A stretch of DNA of 64,000 bases from Scilla litardierei (Eukaryota > Streptophyta > Magnoliopsida > Asparagales > Asparagaceae): contig CM061142.1 in assembly GCA_030789695.1 (NCBI GenBank), positions 604,943,659 through 605,007,658 of the forward strand, in the 5' to 3' direction. The stretch's first letter is position 1. Each line of letters starts with the position of its first letter. Positions 22,762-37,927 of this stretch are shown piece after piece. A program made the position numbers and the translations under genes. The notes beneath the pieces were generated by a model that worked only from the letters and a program-made list of their open reading frames with translations, was not told where the DNA came from and ran no database searches.

Positions 22762-25165
22762 ATGAATAATGTGGATGGTTTTGGATCAACTATTATTGAG
22801 CATTCATTAGAAGAAGAAAGTTCAGATTTTCAGCATACGGGTTGTGCAGAGAAGGAAGTTGATGTTGAACAAACACAAGCTGCAGAATCAAATTTCAATA
22901 GTGTTGGTAGTACATTGGATGAAACTGTTGAAGCACCCACACAAGCAGATAATATGTTGTATGTTGGAAAGAAGTTTCAATCTATAGAAGAGGCAGAAGA
23001 ATGCTATACAAAATATGCTGGTAGCAAAGGTTATATCATTAAGAAAAGAGGAAGTGAGCGAAAGGGTACTAGAGTTATGGAAGTTGATACTGTCAGATTT
23101 GCATGCACTTGCGAAGGAGCTCCAAGTAAAAAGAATGTAGAAGATAAAGACATAAGTTCAATGAGAACAGATTGTAAGGCGAGGATGCGAGTGAAAAGAA
23201 TGAGGTTTGATAAAGGGTGGGTGGTTACTGTTTTCGATGATTCACACAATAATCCTATGATCAGCCCAAGTAAAATGAGTCTAATGAAGTCAAGAACTAG
23301 TTTTTCAAGTGCTGCAAAAGCGTTGACTGAAGTTTTTGCTAAAGAACAACTGCAAATTAACAAAATCTCTCTGTTATTTGGTGGGGCTGCCAACTGTCCG
23401 TTTAATAGTAGAAAGTGTTACAATCATTTGAGAAATATCAGAGCTGAATATAATGATTGTGGAGATGCTCAGGCTGTGAGGGTGTATTTTGTACAGGTGC
23501 GGTTGAAGGATAGTAATTTTTACTATGCAATTGATGTTGATGTTGGGAAAGTAGTTAACTTTTTCTGGATTGATGGAAAATCACGGTTAGCTTACAAACA
23601 ATTCGGAGATGTTATCACATTTGATACAACATACAACACAAATAGGTATAAGATGCCATTTGGCCCTTTCACGGGTGTCAATCATCATGGTCAATCAATT
23701 CTTTTTTGTTGTTGTTTGATAGAAAATGAAATCGAGGAGAGTTTTGTATGGGTATTTAAGCACTGGCTGCTGGCTATGGAGGATAGGCACTCAGTGTCCA
23801 TCATACCAGATCAAGATCCAGCTATGACTAAAGCAATTGCAGAGGTATTTCCTAATACAAGACACCGGTTTTGTCTATGGCATATTAAAAAGAAATTTTC
23901 GAGCCACTTGAGCCACTTATATTTCAAGAAATCGGACTTCAAGAAAGAGATGAAGCAGTGTATGCATCAAACACACACAATTGAAGAATTTGAAACCAAA
24001 TGGGCATCATTCATAATTAAGTATGACTTGCAGGAGCACAAATGGCTCAATGATATGTATGAGATTCGGCATAAGTGGATGCCGATTTATTGTATGAGCA
24101 CCTTTTTTGCTGGAATGAATACCACACAAAGGTCTGAAAGTATGAACTCCTTCTTCGATATTTTTGTTACAAGGAAGACAAATTTGAGAGAGTTTGTGGA
24201 ACAATATCACAAGGCGTTAGAGACTATATTTGTGAGGGAGCGGAAGGAGGACTTTGATTCAATTTATAAGCACATAATACCTGAATATGAGGTTGGTTTG
24301 TTGATCCATGCTGCAGATATATACACTCGAAACATGTATAAAAAGTTCAATCATGAGTTCAAAAAAGGGTACAAGCATAGAGCTAATGAGCAAGAAACCG
24401 AAGGTGATGTTCGAACCTATGGTGTTAGTTATAATGGGAATGAGAGCTCTTATGTGTTTTTAGTGAAGATGAATTTGACAATAAATAAGGGGTCATGTAG
24501 CTGCAAATACTTTGGATTCTAAGGTATCCCTTGTAGACACCTTTGCCATATTTTCCATCGGTTATACCTAACGGAGATCCCTCCATATTTCGTGTTGGCA
24601 AGGTGGGGGAAGTATGCAAACAGGGTTAAGGTGGGCGATGAAACCCAACGTTTCAGTGACCAAACTTCCAGTGGAGGACAAGAAGCAATCCGGGTTTGTC
24701 ACATGTTCAAAGATATATCACAGTCTGTTTACTTGGCTGGATCATCACAACATTTGTGCGACATATTTTTGAAACGGAGCAGAGAATTGTTTGAGGAGTT
24801 AATTGGAGAAGATAAGAAGTTACTTGTCGTAGAGAATGGGGAGACATCCATAGCTCATGAAGCTGGTTGTTCTAGAGTAGAAGTAGATGTGTTACTCTTA
24901 GACCCACACATTTTCCAAACAAAAGGGAGGAGAAGAACAATCCCAACGCCAACTCAAGACGGTCGAGCTGACAATGAGAAAGAAATAGAGGTTTCACATG
25001 GAAACAGTAATGGTAGAATTAAAAGTTCACTTGAGAAAGCAACTAGCCGGAAAAAGCAAGAGTGTGTAAGACATGCATTGGGGTTGATGTTGGACATGAT
25101 TCTCGCAATTGCCTTAAAAATCCTAAAGTGCTATCGAAGGCGAATGGTGGGCTGATGGAATGAAG
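22762..25165 (+). pseudogene. FAR1-type MULE transposase of element B, nonsense plus frameshift
   Basis: The ATG at 22762 opens 586 codons: acidic N-terminus, FAR1 DNA-binding domain (YTKYAGSKGY from residue 82), MULE DDE domain (FDTTYN, DQDPAM, FCLWHIKKK) and the start of the SWIM finger. A TAA at 24520-24522 replaces the Gln codon of copy A inside the SWIM finger. The frame then continues open from 24592 to about 25050, where an A-run is one base shorter than in A (5 vs 6) and shifts the C-terminal tail. The Cys codon lost in A at residue 81 is intact here. Role and domain logic are as for the A copy. Confidence 0.85.
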
Positions 25166-25225
25166 TGATTCCGGATAATGTTTGCGGGTAAAAATTTGAA
25201 TCCATTCTGTACTGTTCAGATTTTG

Positions 25226-25495
25226 CACTGAAACCATGGGTTTCAGTCCCTGGATGGTCGGTACTAAGTGCACTGAACCCATATGTTTCAGTCCACTTAG
25301 TACTGAATATACAGGGACTGAAACCCTGGGTTTCAGTCCCCCTAGTACTGAACATACATGGACCCCCTAGTACTGAACATACAGGGACTGAAACCCAGGG
25401 TTTCAGCCTCTGTATGTTCAGTAATAAGGGGACTGAAACCCTGGGTTTCAGTCCCGGTATGTTCAGTACTAAGTGGACTGAAACCCAGTTTTTAA
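25226..25495. repeat. Palindrome array 3 of element B
   Basis: Same GGACTGAAACCC-W-GGGTTTCAGTCC units and TGTATGTTCAGTACTA linkers as in A, but only about 270 bases against 675 in A, so array length is variable. Confidence 0.9.
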
Positions 25496-27065
25496 TATTA
25501 TTCTCTCCATTGCAATGATCAATCCATATTAGTCATTTTATCGATTTTCTTCAGGATTTATATTGCAATTAATATTTTTAAAACTCTTCTCTTGTCTTGC
25601 AAATTTGTGTTTCCACACTGCAATTTGATAATGTAGGCTTAAGCTTGAGAAAAAATGGCTAACTGGACTGGATCTATTTTTTATAGGACTAACTGGAGCT
25701 TTTTATCTTTGTTTTCATTCTAGGACTGACTGCTGCATCAGATCAGATTTGATCAGTTTAGCTCATTTCAGCATCAGCATCAAATTGGATCAGATCAGAT
25801 TCTGATCACAAGGAGCCACAAGAAGAAGCATCAAATTGGTTTATGCATTTTGTAATAAATCAACTTGGAAACCCAAACAGTTGTGATGCTTACTAATATT
25901 GGTTAACGAATTTTGTACTAGATGTAACACTTGCTGATATTGGTGTTTATGATATTGGTGGTTGTATACAGCTGATATCAAAGGCTTTAATACTTGCTAA
26001 TATTGGTTTTGCCCTTAAATTTGCTTGCATTGATATCCAACTCTAAGAAGCATATGTTCCAACAAACCCATGGTTTCAGCAAAATAATGTTACAACACAC
26101 AAAACAATGCTCGTGCAAGCTGCAATGATGCAATGTTCCAGCAAAACAATGTTCCAACAAAGTACAGTTTTCAGTGGTTTTAGTCCATATTTGGACAGCT
26201 GAAATATGGACTGAAACCCATGGTTTCAGTCCATACTTGGACAGCTGAAATATGGACTGAAACCCATGGTTTCAGTCAATATTTGGATAGCTTACAAAAA
26301 TATACAAGCATGTAGAATTCGTAAATACAAGCATGTCTGAATTACAAAAATATACAGGCATGTCTGAATTACAAAAATATACAAATTCCAAATTGTTATT
26401 CCAACATACAACTGTCTCCAGCCTCCAGATTAATTCTCCAGCCTCCAAATATACAAATTCGTACAATTCGTAAAGGTACACGCTTAAGCCTCCAGATTTC
26501 AGATTGATACCACACCAAGCCTCCAGATTCCAGATTTCAGATTTCAAATATACAAATATACAAATTCTCCAGCCTCCAGATTTCCAGATTGATACCACAC
26601 CAAGCCTCTAGATTTTACATCTTCAGTTTACAGCTAGACCTCAAACAAGCTACCATTATCCTGAAATATATAGAACAAATAAATTAAGCCAGACTTCATA
26701 CAAAAACATAAGAAATTCAGAACCTTATAGTGCAACTAAGGGTTATGCTGCACAGACACTCAAGCTGAAGAAAGCATGCACAAGAGAGACTCTCATTGGT
26801 TTCTTCCTATTGTGTCACCTACAAATATCTGGCGCTTATTCCTTAATCTCCCCAGCATGTCTGTGGCATCAAATCTTCAGTCAAGAATATAAAGAGGAAA
26901 AATCAGTAAAGTGGTTATGAAGACAAGAAAGAAAGGTTGAACTGACAATGTCCAATATAGAAAAGTAATAAACATATAAAAAGTTCATCCAAACATATAC
27001 TTAGCCATATTTATGAGCAGAATGATCCCAAAGCCAACGTTTCCATTGTTTGTCTTTTACTGCTC
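25496..27065. other. AT-rich spacer between the two gene 3' ends of element B
   Basis: Mirrors 14516-15827, with CTCCAGCCTCCAGATT repeats (26400-26620), ATTACAAAAATATACA repeats (26340-26390) and isolated palindromes (26185-26280). No convincing ORF. Confidence 0.5.
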
Positions 27066-28716
27066 TTACAATAGACCCTTGTGTCCCCGCCTCCAGTCCC
27101 TTTGCCTTTTTTTCCCCTTTTCCTTCTCCTTTCCCTTTGAACTTCCCTCACCTGTTTCAGGTACGGCTTCAATTTCTTCATCATCCAACACTTGCTTTTC
27201 TGCATTGGACATGAGAAACAAACAACGTTTCCACATTTGTTTATACTTATTGCCCCTCTTCCTTTCTTTCTTAACTTTTCTCTTCAATTCACGGATTCTT
27301 TCCGTGGAATTCCCCTCTCCCAAATCATGGATTCTTTCGTTTTTCGGTTGCAAAAAATTCTCTTCTTTCCGTGTTACAATCAAAGCATCATATACCTGTA
27401 ATTAAGACAAAAGCAAATGATTAAAAGCAGAATGTGTTAATAAAGAGTATCCATGAGGGCACTGAAACCCAGGGTTTCAGTGCCAAAACAGTACAGTTGA
27501 GTGCACTGAAACCCAGGGTTTCAGTGCCAAAAAACTGTACTGTTTTGGCACTGAAACCAAGGGTTTCAGTGCACTCAACTGTACTATTTTTGGCACTGAA
27601 ACCCAGGGTTTCAGTGCCAAAACAATACAGTTAAGTGCACTGACACCCTGGGTTTCAGTGCCCTCATGGAGACTACATGAAGGCACTGAAACCATGGGTT
27701 TCAGCCCACTCAAGTCTCAATGAGGGCACTGAAACCCAGGGTTTCAGTGCACTCAACTGTACTGTTTTGGCACTGAAACCCTGGGTTTCAGTGCCAAAAA
27801 CAGTACACTTGTAAGGACAATAAAATAATTCTTACCAGTCTAGCATTAAGATCGCTCAGATCTATTCCAGCAATTGTTTTTCGGATTCCCAACAAGTCCC
27901 ATTTAAGGAATCTTGGTTCCTTTTCTTCATTCCCATGGATCTCGTCAAATTTGCTTACATGCTCGCACAACCAATACTAGAATACATTAAAAATATGGTA
28001 GGTACGACGTTGCATAAATATATATGAAAAATTATACTATACACTATCAAACTAACTTACAAGCAATCCGATAGTGCATCCCCCTATTGCTCCTTTTGAG
28101 TAGGCATATTTCTCTACATTCTCCCTGAGGAAGTCATGTATCGCGGAAGCCCAAGCAATCTCAGAACATTTCTCGACCACTTGCAACACTATTGAAGTAG
28201 TCATTGTCCTCCGGCGTTGGGAAAGAATGTGCTTGCACAAAAAAGGAGGATTACCAAGGATCTTATTTCCTCTGGATCTCTAATCTCCTTTCCAAGGCAT
28301 TTATCAATTGCCAATGATACCATCGCTGGCCTTATCTTCCTGGCTCCAGGGAAGTATTCGTTCATGAAGGTATCTCCTTTCTCCCCTCCTCTATACCCCT
28401 TTTCCAGAGGATGCCCTACTATCGGTAGTCCAAATATAACTCCAATATCAGTCGGCGTGACTTTCAAATACTTACTTCCAATATTGAATGCCCTGTTGTC
28501 ATGGTCATATGTGTCTAATACTGTCATTATATCACTGTTATTCTTTTCCATTCGACCAAGGTGTTCTTCATCTACTACAATCTCTTCTATCATCCAACGG
28601 AAGGGTGTTCTCCTCATTTCATCGCGCTTCGCAGTGCTAAGATGTTTCCATACCTCTCTTATCTTAATCGCCACAGTATGTAGAGTAGATCTAAAGTGCA
28701 GCACAGTGTCTCCCAT
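27066..28716 (-). pseudogene. PMD-like gene of element B, three coding exons, frameshifted
   Basis: Exon 1 is 28716-28061, exon 2 27976-27836 (141 bases, the same length as in A), exon 3 from 27395. All splice signals match those of A. Exon 1 carries the same frame break after FFPNAGG (near 28205), although the bases differ (GGAGGACAATGA here, GGGGGACCATGA in A). Exon 3 stays open past the point where A stops and reads the Lys/Glu-rich tail (ETGEGSSKGKEKEKGKK) to 27066. The family resemblance to plant mobile domain proteins is as for copy A. An AG dinucleotide directly before the ATG (CTTGTAG) is conserved and may be a 5'UTR intron acceptor. Confidence 0.65.
27453..27812. repeat. Palindrome array 2 of element B, inside PMD-like intron 2
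   Basis: GCACTGAAACCC-W-GGGTTTCAGTGC units with AAAACAGTACAGTTGAGTG linkers lie within the intron 27835-27396, the same place and variant as in A. Confidence 0.85.
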
Positions 28717-28769
28717 CCTACAAGATAATTAGCATAAACATAATATTATAGCAAAACGGATTAAAATTA

Positions 28770-30345
28770 ATCCCTGAAACCCTTGGTTTCAGTCCTAACA
28801 ACTTGGCAGTTTTGGGACTGAAACCCAGGGTTTCAGTCCCCTAATTACATCCCCTACAGGGGCTGAAACCCTGGGTTTCAGTCCCCTAAGTACTTCCCAT
28901 ACATGGGCTGAAACCCTGGGTTTCAGTCCCCTAAGTACTGACCAAACAGGGGCTGAAACCCTGGGTTTCAGTCCCCTAAACACTAGGTTTCAGTCTCCAA
29001 AAAAATGAAGTTAAACACTTGGTTTCAGTCCACTCCGAAACCATAGAAATAGGGGACTGAAACCCAGGGTTTCGGCCCCTGTAGGGGAAGTAAATAGGGG
29101 ACTGAAACCCAGGGTTTCAGCCCCTGTATGGGAAGTATTTAGGGGACTGAAACACCAGGGTTTCAGTCCCCTAAATACTTCCCATACAGGGGCTGAAACC
29201 CTGGGTTTCAGTCCCCTATTTACTTCCCCTACAGGGGCCGAAACCCTGGGTTTCAGTCCCCTAAGTACTTCCCATACAGGGGCTGAAACCCTGGGTTTCA
29301 GTCCCTTAAGTACTGACCAAACAGGGGCTGAAACCCTGGGTTTCAGTCCCCTAAACACTAGGTTTCAGTCTCCAAAAAAGTGAAGCCAAACACTTGGTTT
29401 CAGTCCACTCTGAAACCATAGAAATAGGGGATTGAAACCCAGGGTTTCAGCCCCTGTAGGGGAAGTAATTAGGGGACTGAAACCCAGGGTTTCAGCCCCT
29501 GTATGGGAAGTACTTACTGCTTTCAGTCCCCTAAATACTTCCCCTACAGGGGCTGAAACCCTGGGTTTCAGTCCCCTAAAGTACTTCCCATACAGGGGCT
29601 GAAACCCTGGGTTTCAGTCCCCTAATTACTTCCCATACAGGGGCTGAAACCCTGGGTTTCAGTCCCCTAAGTACTGACCAAACATGGGCTAAAACCCTGG
29701 TTTCAGTCCCCTAAGTACTGACCAAACAGGGGCTGAAACCCTGGTTTCAGTCCCCTAAACACTAGGTTTCAGTCTCCAAAAAAGTGAAGTCAAACACTTG
29801 GTTTCAGTCCACTCCGAAACCATAGAAATAGGGGACTGAAACCTAGGGTTTCAGCCCATGTAGGGGAAGTATTTAGGGGACTGAAACCCAAGGTTTCAGT
29901 CCCCTAAATACTTCCCCTACAGGGGCTGAAACCATGGGTTTCAGTCCCTTAAGTACCGACCAAACATGGACTGAAACACTGGGGTTCAGTCCCCTAAGTA
30001 CTGACCAAACAGGGGCTGAAACCCTGGGTTTCAGTCCCCTAAATACTAGGTTTCAGTCTCCAAAAAAGTGAAGTCAAACATTTGGTTTCAGTCCACACTG
30101 AAACCATAGAAATAGGGGACTAAAACCTAGTGTTTCAGCCCCTATTTGGTCAGTACTTAGGGGGACTGAAACCCAGTGTTTCAGCCCCTGTTTGGTCAGT
30201 ACTTAGGGGAAGTAAATATGGGACTGAAACCCAGGGTTTCAGCCCCTGTAGGAGAAGTAAATAGGGGACTGAAACCCAGGGTTTCAGCCCCTGTTGGGGA
30301 AGTAAATAGGGGGCTGAAAAAACACTAGGTTTCAGTCTCCTAACT
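28770..30345. repeat. Palindrome array 1 of element B
   Basis: CTGAAACCC-W-GGGTTTCAG units have linkers TCCCCTAAGTACTTCCCATACAG, AAGTACTGACCAAACAG and TCCCCTACAGGGG. Higher-order repeats are visible: a block with CACTAGGTTTCAGTCTCC and AAACACTTGGTTTCAGTCCACTC recurs about every 350-400 bases (28980, 29355, 29760, 30045). It is nearly twice as long as array 1 in A. Confidence 0.9.
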
Positions 30346-30670
30346 ACAAAATGTAGATAACTATCTTTTGAAATATACATTCTTACCCTTGAATCAACGG
30401 CCGCCTTCTACGTAAAGTCCTCCTACACGACGTCCCTCAGATCAAAGTCCTTCTACGTGAATTCCCTGGGATCAAAGTCCTCCTCCTACGCGAAGTCCCT
30501 CAGACCAGTCCTCCTTCTACGCGAAAATCCCAAAAGTCCTAATTTCCCAAAACTGTTGACGATGGCGATTTTGATGACGAATCGTATAGCACAGGCTTGC
30601 TGGAGGTTAGGGGAGATCTAGGTTGGGCACGAGATGGATGGGGGAGGTGAGATCTCTCCGATCACAGCCG

Positions 30671-30750
<80 letters not shown>

Positions 30751-30852
30751 GGCGATGGAGTTCTGTCGTGCTTGCTGCCTTGCTGGAGGTTAGGGGAGAT
30801 CTAGGTTGCGCACGAGATGGATGGGGGAGGCGAGATCTCTACGATCACAGTC

Positions 30853-30944
<92 letters not shown>

Positions 30945-31052
30945 GCGATGAGTTCCGTCGTGCTTGCTGTTTACCAGCGAGAGATAGAGGCGACGATGGA
31001 TTTTAAATTTCGATTTCTGTGCTGTAAAAAGTTGAGAGGGAGAGAGATATTG
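30346..31052. other. Subterminal region of element B with a GA-repeat duplication
   Basis: A unit of about 180 bases (TGCTGGAGGTTAGGGGAGAT ... GATCACAG ... (GA)n) occurs twice in tandem, at about 30600 and 30783, each ending in a long (GA)n run (30676-30746 and 30859-30940). ORFs of Arg-Glu repeats through it are artefacts. It may be the leader of the PMD-like gene. Confidence 0.6.
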
Positions 31053-31208
31053 AGTTCACTTTTTGTGAGAAATTGAAGAGAAATTGAAAATCTCTTCAAA
31101 AACTCACTTGGGGGTGGGGCAATCTGATCCATTGAATTAAATGGGATGGAGGGACAAGATGGGGGGGGGTCAAAAATGGGGTTATTTTAGGGGGTTAGAA
31201 GATCCCAC
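31053..31208 (-). repeat. Right terminal inverted repeat of element B
   Basis: Reverse complement of the left TIR over about 150 bases. It ends AGATCCCAC directly before (TA)n. Confidence 0.85.

Positions 31209-31290
<82 letters not shown>
31209..31290. repeat. (TA)n microsatellite
   Basis: Nearly pure TA, about 78 bases, between element B and the next short element. Confidence 0.95.
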
Positions 31291-31293
<3 letters not shown>

Positions 31294-31669
31294 CAATCTT
31301 CGGGTGCGAAAAATCCCGTGCGAAAGCCGTGCGAAAACTTTTTTTTTATTTTTTTGAAATTTTTTTTTTCAAAATTTTTTTTTTGATGTTTAATCCATAC
31401 AATTATATACCCCAGGGAAAATAATGGGTGAACCCGTTGGGCATTAGAGCACACATCCACCCGTTACAAATTTAACGGTCTCAAAACGTGCGAATTTGAT
31501 GAAATGGCTTGATCGAAGGCCAAATGGCATTATTTCTCAACCATTATTTTTTGAGGGGGGTATAACAACATATAATGAGGGTGGAAATAAGAATTTTTGA
31601 AAAAAAAAAATTCAAAAAAAAGATAAAAACATTTTCGCACGGTGCGAAATGTTCTCATTTGAAAATTTT

Positions 31670-31671
<2 letters not shown>
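31291..31671 (-). mobile_element. Microsatellite-flanked short element, copy 4
   Basis: Begins GGGCAATCTTCGGGTGCG and ends GAAAATTTTC at (TA)n. Core nearly identical to copies 2 and 3. Confidence 0.75.
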
Positions 31672-31713
<42 letters not shown>

Positions 31714-31715
<2 letters not shown>

Positions 31716-32096
31716 AAAATTTTCAAATGAGAACATTTCGCACCGTGCAAAAATGTTTTTATCTTTTTTTTTTCAAATTTTTTTTTTCAAAAATTCTTTT
31801 TTCCACCCTCATAATATGTTGTTATACCCCCCTCAAAAAATAATGGTTGAGAAATAATGTCATTTGGCCTTCGATCAAGGCATTTCATCAAATTTGCATG
31901 TTTTGAGACCGTTAAATTTGTAATGGGTGGATGGGTGCTCTAATGCCCAACGTGTTCACCCATTATTTTCCCTGGGGTATATAATTGTATGGATTAAACA
32001 TCAAAAAAAGAATTTTTGAAAAAAAAAATTTCAAAAAATTAAAAAAAAGTTTTCGCACGGGCTTTCGCATGGGTTTTTTCGCACCCGAAGATTGCC
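31714..32096 (+). mobile_element. Microsatellite-flanked short element, copy 5
   Basis: Same family in the opposite orientation to copy 4, separated from it by a (TA)n of about 40 bases, so the pair forms a potential hairpin. It ends CCCGAAGATTGCC at (TA)n. Confidence 0.75.
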
Positions 32097-32114
32097 ATAT
32101 ATATATATATATAT

Positions 32115-36157
<4,043 letters not shown>

Positions 36158-36168
36158 CCCCCATATAT

Positions 36169-37927
36169 ATGATGGCAAGCGACGATACTGGCGATCCAAG
36201 GGAGCTAGGGCTACGGTCATCTTCATGTGGTGGTAGCCAGGACATCAACGCACGTGGAGATCTTCCTTTGGACGCTACGGGTGAAGAAGCTAATGGAGGC
36301 TGGCAGAGGGTCATCAGGAGGAAGCAGCAAGCGGGCTTGGCAAACGGCAGGAATCAAATCGGCAATCATAGCCAAGGCGAGCGGTGGCGTAATGGCAAAG
36401 GTAATCATTCTGCTCCCTATCGTGGTACAGCTGTGCGAGGGAAGCCATTCCAAATAAGGGGTGGGGCTGTTGCCCGACAGCCGTTTGATAAAATTCCGGT
36501 GAGACCAAAATTGCATATGACTATTGACACGACAATTGCAAAACAGTCTTGGGCTGACAAGTGTGCAAACAGACGCACATACGACTCCGATCTATCAATG
36601 GAATTTGTCCAACCTACTTTTAATGAAGAGGGGGATGCGATTGCAATGGTCAACAATCAGCTCTTGGCTAAGGGTGCTGCACAATGGGGGAGTACGTTGG
36701 TGGGATATGTTGTTGGGGATGTTCCATATTTTGGACAGATCAGAGCTTGGACTGACAGGCTCTGGGTTATTAAGAAGGGATTAAAAATATACAGTCGCGA
36801 AAATGGGTTTTTTTATTTCAAATTTGAAGATGAATCTGAGTGTGAGAGGATATTGCGTGGGGGGCCTTGGATTTTTGATGGTCGTCTGGTAGTCTTGCAG
36901 CGTTGGAGTACCACTATTAGACATGAGAGGGATATCTTGTCTTCAGTGCCTGTGTGGGCTCAACTGCATGGTGTTCCGTTGGATATGTGGACGAAAGAGA
37001 TATTCAATATAATAGCATCGGTCATTGGCACTCCTCTGTGTTTGGATAGACTAACGGCAAAGCTGGAGAGGACATCTTATGCTCGTTGCCTCATAGAGAT
37101 AGAAGCAAAGAGACCAATCCCGACATTCGTGGAGGCAGTGTTGGAAGATGGCTCCAAGGTCCGGATTGGAGTGAATATTGAAGGGGAACCACCAAGATGC
37201 TCTAATTGTGTATGCTTTGGCCACTCCACTGTTCAATGCCCTGATTCTAAAAAGCTCCCTTCAATCCAAGAAGTAGTTCCTGAAAACAAGTGTAAAGAAA
37301 CCCTTGACACAAAAGGGGAGGAAGTAGCCATATCAATGGCTATTTCGAGTCCTGCTAACGCACAGGTTGAAGGGGTCAATGCTCAGAATTTGTCAATGAG
37401 TTCCATACACAATGAGACGATTACTGAGCAAAAGAAGGCAACCGAGGCAATTACTGAGCAGGATGAACATGCTATTGTTGATAACAAGCAGGTCCATTTT
37501 TCTCCTTTACAGGAGGGAAGCATAACAGGTGATGGTGTGTTCACAACATCGAAAGAAAAAGAGGATGTGGTCTCATCTAGGATTGCAGCATCTCACGGGC
37601 AGTATGAAGCAGACCAGCAACCTCATGCGGCTCTAGTTGAACCTGGATCTGTTGAGTTCCAATCACAGCTTAGTGCATCATCTACTGCCAAGGTAATAGA
37701 GGATAAAGGAATATTGGCTTCTCAGGCTCAATTTTGAGGCGCCTACTCCTTTGGTAATTATAAATCCAGAATGGCTTGCGGAAACAATGGAAGGGAAGAA
37801 ATTTGAGAAGACTAAGGAAGAACAGGCCAGGAAAGATGCCCAACCAGACACTATTATAGGGAACACTCGGAAAAGTGCGAGAATCAGGGAGGGGGCTTCG
37901 GGGAAGCCAAATCAAACTATTAATTAA
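36169..37927 (+). CDS. LINE ORF1 protein: DUF4283-type RNA binding and CCHC knuckle, one-base frame break near the end
   Basis: The frame from 36169 is open for 522 codons to the TGA at 37735-37737. Residues about 180-330 fit the plant DUF4283 region ([37 protein letters not shown]). A CCHC zinc knuckle [14 protein letters not shown] lies near residue 345. The TGA falls right after a run of four T. One base over, the sequence reads [24 protein letters not shown]... for 63 more codons to a TAA at 37925-37927 that overlaps the ORF2 ATG. LINE 1 has the corresponding tail (PEW...RRSTR) in frame with the same TAATG. So the usual ORF1 ends there and this copy has a T insertion or a frameshift site. 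The protein should coat LINE RNA. Confidence 0.8.

Larger units (their letters stand above)
20956..31208 (-). mobile_element. Giant Mutator-like element B (~10.25 kb), inverted relative to A
   Basis: The ends (GTGGGATCTTCTAACCCC at 20956, AGATCCCAC at 31200-31208) are inverted repeats of about 150 bases, nearly identical to each other. Both carry the variant ATCTTGTCCCTCC...CAATGGATCAGATT. The content mirrors A: array 4, transposase (+), array 3, spacer, PMD-like gene (-) with array 2 in its intron, array 1. The left flank is (CA/TG)n and the right flank (TA)n. Internal proteins are about 90-95 percent alike by eye, so A and B are sister copies of one family. Confidence 0.8.

Noticed and set aside
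11721..30345. Regular repeats with spacers resembling CRISPR arrays
   Set aside because: Units are palindromes with recurring, non-unique linkers in both orientations, in plant transposon context; no cas genes.
10912..31208. One single 20-kb foldback element or segmental inverted duplication
   Set aside because: Four TIR ends are present, and they match as pairs within A and within B, with different variants. Array lengths also differ between arms.
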